In this document: piece by piece, positions 45,151 through 54,005 of the stretch
Position numbering within the stretch: position 1 is the stretch's first letter
Layout: the number at the start of each line of letters is the position of its first letter
Source of the DNA: Paenibacillus sp. JDR-2
GTDB lineage: Bacteria; Bacillota; Bacilli; Paenibacillales; Paenibacillaceae
NCBI RefSeq assembly: GCF_000023585.1
Contig: NC_012914.1
Location: 1,016,001 to 1,080,000, forward strand
DNA length: 64,000 nucleotides
Reading direction: 5' to 3'
The notes under the pieces: generated by a model
Database searches by the model: none
What the model was told of the DNA's origin: nothing
Seen by the model: the letters and a program-made list of their open reading frames with translations, nothing else
Made by a program: the position numbers and the translations under genes

Positions 45151-46491
45151 CTATTGGGTGTCCACCGCTGTCTGGAGTGCTTTAAGCAGTTCCTCGGGTG
45201 TCTGTTTGCTGGAGAAGAACTTGCCAAACGCGTTCTGGGAATCATCCTTGAACTTTGGCGTGCCGTAGTCGATGGCGGAAGCGCCGGATGTCGAAGCCGC
45301 GTTTACCAGAATGTCTGTCAGCGTCTTCTGAATTTCGCTTTCGCTGCCGCTCAGTTCGTATTTCTGAGCAGGAACGGCTGCGCCGGTATCCCAGGCTGTT
45401 TTCGCCCATTGGTTTGCGCTCATCAGGTAGTCAAAAAATTTCTTCGCTTCTTCCGGATGCTTCGAGCTGCTTACGAGGGCATAACCGCCGCCGTTCCAAG
45501 CGAGCAGATCGTCTACTGTACCTTTGCCGCCTTCGGCAACAGGGAATTTCACAACGCCAAGGTTTTGACGGAATTCTTCAGGCAGCGTCTCGTTGGTTGC
45601 CATGCCGGCTTCCCACGATCCCATGTACCACATGGCCGCTTTACCTTGGGAGAACAGGTTTTGGGATGCGCCGTAATCCGCTGTCATGAAGGAATCCTGG
45701 AACATCTTCGCATCGCGCACATCGGCGAGGTATTGAGCGGCTTTCAGGAAGTTCTCGTCGTCCGCGAATTTGGTCTTCTTATCGATGGCGTCCAGAATCA
45801 GATTCTGGTTGCCGCTGTAGCGTAGCACCACGTTCTGGAACATCTCGCCAAAGCTCCACAGATCTTTGCCGTTGATTGACATTGGCGCAATGCCTTTGTC
45901 GCGGAAAGCTTTTGCCGCATCAAGCAGCTCGGTCATCGTTGTAGGCACTTTCACGCCGTTGTCTTCAAACAGCTTTTTGTTGTAGTAGATGACTTCATAA
46001 TCACTGTTCCGCGGCAGGCCGTACAGCTTGTCGCCAAACGTAAACGATTTGTACACGCCAGGCAGGAAGTTGAATTGCTCGCCTTCGTAAGCTTTAGGAT
46101 CCAGCTCTTTTACGTAACCGGCTTGCACCAGCGTATTAAGCTCGGCCCCGCCGTGAACCATGGTAATGTCAAGCGGTTCATTGGAAGACATATAAGCCTT
46201 CAGCTTGCTCTTGAAAGGCTCCTCCGCAAGCGTCTCGACATCAATCTTGACGTTCGGATTTTCTTTCATGTAATTATCGATAACCGTTTGTTCGGCGAGC
46301 CCTTGTCCGGATTTGCGGTCCGGCAGGTTGGAGAAGAAGCGCAGGGTTACCTTGCTGGCGCCGCCGCCGTTCCCGCTGCTGCCGTCCGCCGTATTCGAGC
46401 TGTTGTTGCTGCCGCATGCGGCAAGCGTTGCAACGGATGCAACGGCTAAAGTCAATATGGACGCACGCGCCCAGTTGGAGTATCTCTTCAT
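45151..46491 (-). CDS. Extracellular sugar-binding lipoprotein (CUT1 ABC transporter)
   Basis: 446 residues. The signal peptide with lipobox TLAACGS gives a lipid-anchored substrate-binding protein, followed by a Gly/Ser/Asn linker. The body has the family 1 solute-binding fold (VTLRFFSNLPDRKSGQG, DITMVHGGAELNTLVQAGYVKELD, GKAAMWYMGSWEAG). ATG 46491 follows AGGGGGAT; the frame is open to 46545 but that part lacks a ribosome site. It is first of a four-gene operon that ends with GH43, so xylo- or arabino-oligosaccharides are likely substrates. Confidence 0.94.
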   Translation of the reverse strand: MKRYSNWARASILTLAVASVATLAACGSNNSSNTADGSSGNGGGASKVTLRFFSNLPDRKSGQGLAEQTVIDNYMKENPNVKIDVETLAEEPFKSKLKAYMSSNEPLDITMVHGGAELNTLVQAGYVKELDPKAYEGEQFNFLPGVYKSFTFGDKLYGLPRNSDYEVIYYNKKLFEDNGVKVPTTMTELLDAAKAFRDKGIAPMSINGKDLWSFGEMFQNVVLRYSGNQNLILDAIDKKTKFADDENFLKAAQYLADVRDAKMFQDSFMTADYGASQNLFSQGKAAMWYMGSWEAGMATNETLPEEFRQNLGVVKFPVAEGGKGTVDDLLAWNGGGYALVSSSKHPEEAKKFFDYLMSANQWAKTAWDTGAAVPAQKYELSGSESEIQKTLTDILVNAASTSGASAIDYGTPKFKDDSQNAFGKFFSSKQTPEELLKALQTAVDTQ

Positions 46492-46592
46492 CGTAAATCC
46501 CCCTGATCTGTGATTAGGAATGTAAGCAATCTCTATTGCCTGCACCGATCATAACAAGCGGAATAATGGCTGGTCAGTAGAGAAAAAAAGAC

Positions 46593-46618
46593 GAAGGTAG
46601 AAGTTTGTCGAAACCTTC
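46593..46618. promoter_or_regulatory. Inverted repeat in the divergent control region
   Basis: GAAGGT (46593-46598) and ACCTTC (46613-46618) lie in the 200-bp region between the binding protein and the kinase gene. It is a candidate operator, perhaps for the YesN-type regulator. Promoters on either strand are not clear; TTGACG at 46633 or near is a possible -35 for the kinase. Confidence 0.35.
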
Positions 46619-46691
46619 TTCAAAGTCATTGTGATTGACGCAAAGGAAGAATAGAATAACAAAAAAGCAAAGAAAAGGCTTGTGATCGTTC

Positions 46692-48527
46692 ATGCTGCGC
46701 GCTTATTTCAACTTAAGCCTGAAGTTCAAAATCATTATCCCGTTTGCGCTGCTCATGACAGTTTTTTCCGCTCTGCTTGGGTATTATGCGATTCAAACCT
46801 CAAAAACTCAAATCGTAAACAAGGTCAGCTCAACGAATCTCGGAGTTGTCCGGGTTGTGGAAAATAACATGCAGTCGATGCAAAAGGCGATATCGAACTG
46901 GGTGACGGTATTTGTCATGGACCCGTATATCCAGTCGACGCTCCAGATGGAGGTGCGTCCGCAAGAGGGGACGCTGGATCCTACCTTGTACAATGGGTCA
47001 ACAACAACCCTAATGAATCAGATGCTGTTGACGGGCAATTTCGACTATGTCGCGCTGTACGGGAAGGAAGGACCGCCTCTGTTCCAGGTCGCAACCGATG
47101 ACAGCAGCGGTTCGGGCACGATTCAGGAAATCCAGGCGAACCGGGTCTATAAGGAGACGGCTGTTTTGCGCGGAGCGCCGCTATGGTTTCCTCTAACCTC
47201 GGATAACGTATTTATTCAGAACAACCGCAAGGACAAGATCGGGATGACCCGGATTGTCCGTAACATCAATAATGGCTATACCATTGGTTTTATATTTGTA
47301 GGCGTGAATCAGGAGACCATCAAAGCGCAGTACTTGGCGAATTTGTATGACAAGGATCACGGCATCGTTATTCTGGATTCGACCGGCGAGCCTCTGCTGG
47401 AGGCTGGAAAACCTTTTTTCAAGGATGGGCAGTCGGAGCTTGATGCCATTCGCAAGGCTATTCCCGAATCGGGGTCCAAGGTCGTGAAGCTGGATGGAGA
47501 GAGCTTGCTTCTGACTTACAGCAAAGGGGAAAACGGCTGGCAATATCTCTACGCCGTACCGCTCAGCACGCTTACCAAAGAGCTGAATTCGATCAAGCAG
47601 TTCGTCATGCTGCTTATCGCGGTGTGGCTTGTCATGAGTATTCCGGTTATGCTGCTGCTCACGATGTTCCTGACCGCCCCGATCAAAAATCTGCTATTGT
47701 CAATGCGCCGTTTCCAGAACGGTCAATTCGACGAGAAAGTGGACGTCAAATACGGAGACGAGATCGGCTACTTGACTCAGGGGTACAACAGTATGGTAGA
47801 GAGCATCAAGGCCCTTGTTGATGATGCGTATGTACTTAGGCTCAGGGAGCAGGAGGCCGAGCTTAAAGCGCTGCAGGCGCAGATTAACCCTCATTTCCTG
47901 TACAACATGCTGGATACGATATTCTGGGAGGCGGAATCCGCCGGCCAGGAGAAAATCAGCGAGATGATTATTAATCTGTCGCGGTTGTTCCGTTTAAGTC
48001 TTAACCGCGGCAAAAGCTTCACCAACGTGGCGAAGGAACGCGAGCTTCTCGAGCTCTATCTTTCCCTGCAGAAAATGCGCTTCCGCGATGTGCTCGAATA
48101 CGAGGTCGATATTTCTCCTGACCTAGGCGAGTATGTCATTCTGAAGCTTTTGCTTCAGCCGTTTGTCGAGAACGCCATTGTTCACGGCATTGAACGGAAG
48201 CGGGGCGGCGGGTTTGTGCGGGTAACGGGAACCCGCGAGGGTGACCGCCTGAAATTCGTGATCGAGGACAACGGATCGGGTATGGGAGAAGAGGAGCTGG
48301 CGAAGCTGACCGAGCTGCCGAAGGAAAGCGACATCAACGTCGGGCAAGATACAAGCGGTTATGCCGTCCGCAACGTTCAAGAACGGCTGAAGCATTATTA
48401 CAAGGATGATTTCGAATTGACATACGATAGCAAGCCGGGACAAGGCACGCGGGTGCAGCTCATTATACCTGCGGTTCTATCAATGGGGGGAAGTGACGAC
48501 CATGTATCGACTGCTTATCGTGGATGA
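46692..48527 (+). CDS. YesM-family sensor histidine kinase
   Basis: 611 residues. Membrane helices occur at about 13-35 and 303-327, flanking an extracellular sensor domain (dCache-like, about 36-300). A HAMP domain follows (about 325-380; TAPIKNLLLSMRRFQNGQFDEKV). Then a His_kinase domain with phospho-His in QINPHFLYNMLDTIF, and a HATPase (LLLQPFVENAIVHG, IEDNGSGMG). It pairs with the overlapping YesN gene and probably senses an oligosaccharide, directly or through the binding protein of the divergent operon. Confidence 0.93.
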   Translation: MLRAYFNLSLKFKIIIPFALLMTVFSALLGYYAIQTSKTQIVNKVSSTNLGVVRVVENNMQSMQKAISNWVTVFVMDPYIQSTLQMEVRPQEGTLDPTLYNGSTTTLMNQMLLTGNFDYVALYGKEGPPLFQVATDDSSGSGTIQEIQANRVYKETAVLRGAPLWFPLTSDNVFIQNNRKDKIGMTRIVRNINNGYTIGFIFVGVNQETIKAQYLANLYDKDHGIVILDSTGEPLLEAGKPFFKDGQSELDAIRKAIPESGSKVVKLDGESLLLTYSKGENGWQYLYAVPLSTLTKELNSIKQFVMLLIAVWLVMSIPVMLLLTMFLTAPIKNLLLSMRRFQNGQFDEKVDVKYGDEIGYLTQGYNSMVESIKALVDDAYVLRLREQEAELKALQAQINPHFLYNMLDTIFWEAESAGQEKISEMIINLSRLFRLSLNRGKSFTNVAKERELLELYLSLQKMRFRDVLEYEVDISPDLGEYVILKLLLQPFVENAIVHGIERKRGGGFVRVTGTREGDRLKFVIEDNGSGMGEEELAKLTELPKESDINVGQDTSGYAVRNVQERLKHYYKDDFELTYDSKPGQGTRVQLIIPAVLSMGGSDDHVSTAYRG

Positions 48528-50100
48528 TGAGGAAAGAGCCCGCACGGGCATAAAAATGCTGATCGATTGGGCGGCTCACCGGATCGAGATCGTTGGCGAG
48601 GCGCGGGATGGCGCGGAGGCGCTCGAGATCATGGAGGGCAAGGGCGTCGATATTCTGCTGACGGATATCCGGATGCCGGTGATGGACGGCTTGGAGCTGA
48701 TCCAGCAGGTCTCGAAGGTGCATCCCGCGGTCAGATGCATCATTATGAGCGGACACGACGAATTCGCTTATGCCCAGAAGGCGATGGCTTCCGGCGTTGC
48801 CCATTACCTGCTTAAGCCAAGCCGCAGGCAGGAAATTCTGGATCTGGTTATTAAGCTGACGGAGGAGATTGCCGAAGAAAGGCGCGAGAACGAGAAGCTG
48901 GAAGGACTACGCAGCGGCTTCCGGGAAAGCTTCCCTTTCCTCAAGGAATATGCGCTCAGCCGGCTCGCCTTGACCGAAACTCCTCCGTACGATCGGCTGC
49001 TTAACAATCTGATGCTTAGCGATATTTCCTTCCCTCTGCCGTTCTTTGGAGCGTTAATCGTGCAAATCGACAACCTGCATCTGGTTCAACAAAGGTTCGG
49101 CAGCGTGGATATCGAATTGTTCAAATACGCGCTCAAAAATATTGCCGAGGAGACGTTTGCGCCGTTATGCCGCTGCGCCGCCTTCGAGCATAACGACGAC
49201 GTGGTGCTGCTGATGAACGCGGAGGAATGGCTCGACGCGAAGCTGCTCCTGCCTTACGCGGAAGCCGTTCAGCATAACGCGGAAGGCTATCTCAAGTTTA
49301 CCGTCTCGGTGGGGATTGGCAGCTTTGACCGGGATATCCGGCATTTCCGCCCTTCGTTCCAAGAAGCGGAGAAGGCGTTAAACGCGAAATTTTACGAGGG
49401 CAGCGCAAAAATCACCGATTACCTGGAAGCGGCGGAGGAAGAGGATTTCACGCATACCTCTTATCCGCTAGAGAGCGAGAAGGCCGTTCTTCAGGCGATT
49501 GTAAAAGGAGAAGAAGCGTTGATTCGCGGCAGTTTGCAGGACTTCCTCGCTTCGCTGCAGCCGGAGAGCTCCTCGAAGGAGAACGTCAGCAATTCGATCT
49601 ATGCGCTTTATTTCGCTCTCTACCGGGATTGCATTGAACGGAATGTCAATGTAATGGAGGTGTTCGGCAGCGGTCTGAATGAAATCCCCCGCATGATGGC
49701 CCGTTCCGGCCTGGAGCATATTGTGGCAACGCTGACGGATACGGCGCTCAAAATCGCGGATCAGCTGTCGGCGCGCAAAAACGGCAACAAGCTGTTCGAG
49801 TCGATACTCGCTTACGTTCATGAGCATTTCCGGCTGGATATCAGCCGGGAATCGGTTGCCCGCGAGGTGTACGTAACGCCGGGTTATATCAGTTATTTGT
49901 TCAAGCAGCAGATGCAGACAAGCTTTATCGAATATCTTCACCGCATTCGCATCGAGTATGCTTCCCGTCTGCTTAAGGACCCAAGCCTAAGGATCTCGGA
50001 TATCGCTCACGAATCCGGGTATCAGGACGAGAAATACTTTTTCCAGGTGTTCAAGAAGCATACCGGCATGACGCCAACCCAATACCGCAATAACTTATAA
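48502..50100 (+). CDS. YesN-family response regulator with AraC HTH
   Basis: 532 residues. The receiver (1-120) has LLIVDDEERA, acceptor Asp in ILLTDIRMPVMDG and Lys in YLLKPSRR. A middle linker domain follows (about 150-400), then a C-terminal AraC-type double HTH (about 430-530; DISRESVAREVYVTPGYISY, GYQDEKYFFQVFKKHTGMTP). ATG 48502 is favoured over the in-frame GTG 48493 because of the distance from GGGGGG. It overlaps the kinase gene by 26 bp. It likely activates the divergent ABC-GH43 operon and the GH42 gene. Confidence 0.93.
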   Translation: MYRLLIVDDEERARTGIKMLIDWAAHRIEIVGEARDGAEALEIMEGKGVDILLTDIRMPVMDGLELIQQVSKVHPAVRCIIMSGHDEFAYAQKAMASGVAHYLLKPSRRQEILDLVIKLTEEIAEERRENEKLEGLRSGFRESFPFLKEYALSRLALTETPPYDRLLNNLMLSDISFPLPFFGALIVQIDNLHLVQQRFGSVDIELFKYALKNIAEETFAPLCRCAAFEHNDDVVLLMNAEEWLDAKLLLPYAEAVQHNAEGYLKFTVSVGIGSFDRDIRHFRPSFQEAEKALNAKFYEGSAKITDYLEAAEEEDFTHTSYPLESEKAVLQAIVKGEEALIRGSLQDFLASLQPESSSKENVSNSIYALYFALYRDCIERNVNVMEVFGSGLNEIPRMMARSGLEHIVATLTDTALKIADQLSARKNGNKLFESILAYVHEHFRLDISRESVAREVYVTPGYISYLFKQQMQTSFIEYLHRIRIEYASRLLKDPSLRISDIAHESGYQDEKYFFQVFKKHTGMTPTQYRNNL

Positions 50101-50119
50101 AACCTTTGACAGGGGAGAG

Positions 50120-52132
50120 ATGACGTTGAACAAGCTGTTCTATGGAGTAGCCTATTACGACGAGTATATGCCTTACGAAAGATTAAGCACGGATATTGAG
50201 ATGATGAAGGAAGCGGGGATTAATCTGGTCCGCATCGCGGAATCGACCTGGAGCACGCATGAGCCGCAAAACGGCGTATTTGATTTCTCCAGCGTGGACC
50301 GCGTGCTGGATGCCATGCATGAAGCGGGTATTCACGTGATTGTCGGAACGCCAACCTACGCGGTGCCCACCTGGATGGTGAAGGAACATCCGGACGTACT
50401 GGCTGAGACGCCGGACGGACCGGGCCGCTACGGGGCGCGGCAGATTATGGACATTACGAACCCTTCGTATTTGTTTTATTCCGAGCGTATTATCCGCAAG
50501 CTGATCAGCCGGGTATGCGGGCATCCCGCCGTTATCGGTTATCAGGTAGATAACGAAACAAAGCATTACCGGACAAGCGGTCCTAACGTACAGCTTCGCT
50601 TCGTTAAGTATATGAGGGAGAAGTTCGGTACGGTAGAGCGGCTGAACGAGGAATTTGGCCTCGATTACTGGAGCAACCGGATTAACAGCTGGGAGGACTT
50701 CCCGTCGGCTGTAGGTACGATCAACGGAAGCCTTGGAGCGGAGTTCGCAAGATTCCAGCGGCAGCTCGTGACCGATTTCCTCGCGTGGCAGGCATCCATT
50801 GTGAACGAGTATAAACGTCCGGGTCAATTCGTTACGCATAACTTTGATTTTGAATGGCGGGGTTATTCCTTTGGCGTTCAGCCGGACGTGGACCATTTCG
50901 AAGCGGCGAAGGCGCTCGACATCGCGGGCGTTGATATTTATCATCCGTCGCAGGATGATCTCACCGGGAAGGAAATTTCCTTCGGCGGAGACTCGACCCG
51001 ATCGCTGAAAGGGATGAACTATTTCGTGCTGGAGACGCAAGCCCAAGCGTTCCCGAACTGGACGCCTTATCCGGGCCAGCTGCTGCAGCAGGCATTCAGC
51101 CACTTGGCTTCCGGCGCTAATATGGTCGAATATTGGCATTGGCATTCCATTCATAACTCTTTCGAAACGTATTGGAAAGGCCTGCTCAGCCATGACTTGG
51201 GGCCAAATCCGACTTATAACGAAGCCAGGATTGTTGGCCGCCAATTCGCCCGTTTGTCGGACAAGCTGGTTAACCTCAAGAAGACGAACCGCGCTGCCGT
51301 CCTAGTGAGCAACGAAGCGTTGACGTCTCTCGACTGGTTTAAGCTGCCTGGCGGAGAGGTCCGTTACAATGATATCGTCCGTCTCATGTACGACCGGCTG
51401 TACGAGATGAATATCGGCTGCGATATTTTGCATCCGGGGTCTATCGAGCTGCTGGGCAATTACGATTTGATCGTTGTGCCGGCGTTGTACGCTGCATCAG
51501 GCGAGCTTCTTGAGGCTTTGAACCGCTACGTCGAGAACGGCGGCCATGTCGTATATACGTTCAAGAGCGGTTTTGCGAACGAGCATATTAAGGTGCGGAC
51601 GGGCGCTCAGCCAGGCCTCATCGAGAAAGCTTGCGGCATTCGTTATTCGCAATTTGCGGAGCCTAGCAAGGTGTCGCTGAAAGGGAATCCGTTTGGCGTT
51701 GGGGAGTCTGACAATAACGTTGAGGTATGGATGGAGCTGCTTACGCCAACTACGGCGGAGGTGCTTGCTTGGTACGATCATCCGCATTGGGGACAATACG
51801 CGGCGATCACGACCAACCGGCATGGCGAAGGCGTCGCAACCTATATCGGCTGCCTGCCAAGCGAAGCGGCTGCCCGCAAAGTGCTGGAGGGAGCATGCCG
51901 CGAAGCGGGAATTTGGGGAGTCGACCAGGAGCTTCAGTTCCCGGTTATCGTTAAGACGGGGACTAACGAGTCCGGCAAAACAATCCGCTATTATTTCAAT
52001 TATTCGGATGAACCGCAATCCTTCGTCTATCCTCATGGAGACGGCGCCGAGCTGCTCGGTGACCTCGGGCTCCGCTCGGGTGAAACGATTGAGCTTGAGC
52101 GTTGGGGCGTAGCGATAGTAGAGGAAGCTTAA
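50120..52132 (+). CDS. GH42 beta-galactosidase
   Basis: 670 residues, cytoplasmic. A TIM barrel (about 1-380) carries the acid/base Glu in YQVDNETKHY and nucleophile Glu in YFVLETQAQAF. A trimerisation domain (about 385-600) and a short C-terminal beta domain follow. It cuts terminal beta-galactosides, often galacto- or arabinogalactan oligosaccharides rather than lactose in soil bacteria. ATG 50120 lies only 2 bp after GGGGAG; an in-frame TTG at 50126 has better spacing and may be the true start. It follows yesN by 19 bp, so the same transcript is likely. Confidence 0.93.
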   Translation: MTLNKLFYGVAYYDEYMPYERLSTDIEMMKEAGINLVRIAESTWSTHEPQNGVFDFSSVDRVLDAMHEAGIHVIVGTPTYAVPTWMVKEHPDVLAETPDGPGRYGARQIMDITNPSYLFYSERIIRKLISRVCGHPAVIGYQVDNETKHYRTSGPNVQLRFVKYMREKFGTVERLNEEFGLDYWSNRINSWEDFPSAVGTINGSLGAEFARFQRQLVTDFLAWQASIVNEYKRPGQFVTHNFDFEWRGYSFGVQPDVDHFEAAKALDIAGVDIYHPSQDDLTGKEISFGGDSTRSLKGMNYFVLETQAQAFPNWTPYPGQLLQQAFSHLASGANMVEYWHWHSIHNSFETYWKGLLSHDLGPNPTYNEARIVGRQFARLSDKLVNLKKTNRAAVLVSNEALTSLDWFKLPGGEVRYNDIVRLMYDRLYEMNIGCDILHPGSIELLGNYDLIVVPALYAASGELLEALNRYVENGGHVVYTFKSGFANEHIKVRTGAQPGLIEKACGIRYSQFAEPSKVSLKGNPFGVGESDNNVEVWMELLTPTTAEVLAWYDHPHWGQYAAITTNRHGEGVATYIGCLPSEAAARKVLEGACREAGIWGVDQELQFPVIVKTGTNESGKTIRYYFNYSDEPQSFVYPHGDGAELLGDLGLRSGETIELERWGVAIVEEA

Positions 52133-52138
52133 GTAAAA

Positions 52139-52190
52139 GGGCTGTTCCTATAAGTCATTAAGTTGACTAAGGGACAGCCTCTTTCTTTTC
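52139..52190 (+). terminator. Terminator after GH42 gene
   Basis: GGGCTGTTCC - loop with AGTCA/TGACT - GGGACAGCC is followed by TCTTTCTTTT. It lies between convergent genes. Confidence 0.8.
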
Positions 52191-52216
52191 AGCTACATTG
52201 GATTTCGTATGGAAAA

Positions 52217-52855
52217 TTAATTTAGGATGCGATTGCGGGTGATTTGCAGGGAACTGCTTTTAAGATCCTGAATCTCGTTCATTAGCAAAGCCACTTTGTC
52301 CGAATACAGCCGTTTCAGCTCCAAGTCCTTTAACGAGGCAAGATTGATCTCGATCGTCAGCAGTGCAGACTGCGCCGCGGCTTCGAACAAGATTGCTCCA
52401 ATCCCCAGATCGGAAATGACGTTTTTGTTAGAAGAATCCGCAATGCGGTGGGTAAAGGCCAGACCTTCCCGGCACACCTCAATGAGGCGTAGTGGAACAT
52501 CAATCGCTTGAATCGCAGCTTGGTGAAGCGCGTTTTTGCGTATAAGTTTCTCTTCATCCGAGCTCTTAGGGAGCTTGAGCGCATCCATGTATCTATTAAA
52601 AGAAGAGATATCCGCCTGAAGCAGCTCTTCGCATTCTGCCGTTGATCGACGCATCTGCTCTATGACTTCAGCGATAGCAGATTGAATATCGGCGAATTTA
52701 TCTCCCTGAGTCAAGTTCCCGACCATTGAAGTCATCGAAGCTCCAAGCGCAGCAATCAATGCGGCTACGCTTCCTCCACCCGGCGTAGGATTGGAGCTGC
52801 CGGCTTGCTGCAGGAAATGGCGGATGGAAACATCCCACGTCATTGTTGTCGTCAT
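52217..52855 (-). CDS. fchA: Cyclodeaminase/cyclohydrolase family protein (methenyl-THF cyclohydrolase, FchA-like)
   Basis: 212 residues, helical. It belongs to the FTCD-C/FchA family: SSNPTPGGGSVAALIAALGASMTSMVGNL is the phosphate/folate-binding N-terminus. FchA opens 5,10-methenyl-THF to 10-formyl-THF, the donor for PurN and PurH. The start ATG directly abuts the folD stop, so the two are translated together from the ZTP-controlled transcript. Formiminotransferase-linked deamination is less likely without the partner domain. Confidence 0.85.
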   Translation of the reverse strand: MTTTMTWDVSIRHFLQQAGSSNPTPGGGSVAALIAALGASMTSMVGNLTQGDKFADIQSAIAEVIEQMRRSTAECEELLQADISSFNRYMDALKLPKSSDEEKLIRKNALHQAAIQAIDVPLRLIEVCREGLAFTHRIADSSNKNVISDLGIGAILFEAAAQSALLTIEINLASLKDLELKRLYSDKVALLMNEIQDLKSSSLQITRNRILN

Positions 52856-53710
52856 TTATTTGCGCTCCCCGAATTGAAGCTCAATAGCCTTCATTAGATT
52901 CTCGTACAGGATAGCCGTTGTTAACGTTCCGACCCCGCCAGGTACAGGGGATACCGCCGCTGCGCTTGATTGAACGTCGATTGCTACGTCGCCAACCATT
53001 TTACCCTGCGGCGTTTCATTAATTCCGGCATCGATAATAACCAGATCGGAATGAACCATATTTTGCTCAACGATATTTGGACGGCCAACCGCGACAAAGG
53101 CGATTTCGGCATGGCTCAGATGGGAAGCGATGTCCGGCGTGCGCGAATGACAGACGGTTACGGTGGCGTTCTCGCGCTGAAGCATATGGAACAGCGGGAG
53201 TCCGACGGTTTGGCCGCGTCCGACGAGCGTTACATTCTTGCCTTCGAGCGTATAACCGTAATGCTGCAGAAGCCGGATGCAGGATTGCGGAGTGGCCGGA
53301 TAGAGACCGCTGTCACCCGTTACCGTAGCAAGCTTGTTAGCAGGCGTAACTCCATCCACGTCTTTCAGCGGGGAGATCGCCTTCTCAATCGTGCTCGCCG
53401 ACAGGTGCCGGGGCAGGGGCAGTTCTAGCATTATGCCATGAACGGATGGATCGTTGTTTAGCCGATTAACAAGCTGAAGGATCTCTTCTTCCGCAACCTC
53501 TGCCGTGAACGCGTGGAGAGTAAAAGCTACGCCCAGCTTCTCGGCAATTTTTTGCTTGGCCCCGGCATAATAGGCCGATGCGGGATCTCCTTCGACCAGA
53601 ATGGCCGCCATACGAGGCTGGATCCCGTTGTGCTTCCACTTCTCCACCTTTGTCCGGATTCCTTCGTATACCTGATCTGCTGCTTCCTTCGCTTTCAAGA
53701 GTTTTGTCAT
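52856..53710 (-). CDS. folD: FolD-family methylene-THF dehydrogenase (cyclohydrolase site altered)
   Basis: 284 residues, the usual length. Dehydrogenase features are intact: Tyr48 and Lys52 in ASAYYAGAKQK, the NADP loop VGRGQTVGLPL, and the C-terminal PGGVGTLTTAIL. Two conserved places differ. GIMLELPLP (about 92-100) has Glu where FolD normally has Gln (ILVQLPLP), and VDGVTPANKLA replaces the usual VDGFHPxNxG. GGAGGG lies before ATG 53710. With fchA next to it, this FolD may act mainly as a dehydrogenase and leave hydrolysis to FchA (inference). Confidence 0.92.
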   Translation of the reverse strand: MTKLLKAKEAADQVYEGIRTKVEKWKHNGIQPRMAAILVEGDPASAYYAGAKQKIAEKLGVAFTLHAFTAEVAEEEILQLVNRLNNDPSVHGIMLELPLPRHLSASTIEKAISPLKDVDGVTPANKLATVTGDSGLYPATPQSCIRLLQHYGYTLEGKNVTLVGRGQTVGLPLFHMLQRENATVTVCHSRTPDIASHLSHAEIAFVAVGRPNIVEQNMVHSDLVIIDAGINETPQGKMVGDVAIDVQSSAAAVSPVPGGVGTLTTAILYENLMKAIELQFGERK

Positions 53711-53743
53711 TCCAATCCCTCCATGCCATTTTGTTCATGAACG

Positions 53744-53802
53744 AAAAAAAGTATCCGCGGAAGGCTCGCGAAAAAACGCGAGTCTATCCTCAGATACTTT
53801 TC
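53744..53802 (-). terminator. ZTP-riboswitch terminator
   Basis: On the minus strand AAAGTATC ... GACTCGCG-TTTTTT-CGCGAGCC ... GATACTTTTTTT forms a long stem with a T run. It lies directly after the aptamer and before folD. Confidence 0.88.
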
Positions 53803-53874
53803 CCAGGCGAACGGAACGTCCAATCTGCATGCTCCCTCGTGGTTGATTCCACTTTTTTCGCCAGTCGCATACAA
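53798..53874 (-). promoter_or_regulatory. ZTP (pfl) riboswitch aptamer upstream of folD-fchA
   Basis: The minus strand reads GCGACTGGCG, then the small hairpin GTGGAATCAACCAC followed by GAGGGAGCAT, a variable linker, and CGCCTGGG near the 3' end. These are the conserved blocks of the pfl motif, in the right order and spacing, upstream of a typical target gene. ZTP (ZMP-triphosphate, rising when 10-formyl-THF is short) should prevent the terminator and turn folD-fchA on. Confidence 0.93.
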
Positions 53875-54005
53875 CGTTATTTTTCTTACTGTATCAAAAG
53901 TTTGAACGAAAGAAAAGCCTTTCCCTTCTAGTAATCTATTTCTTCCTTCCGGCATACACATTAGTAGTCTTGGTTGGAAGATACATAGATTCCATGGAGG
54001 GTACG

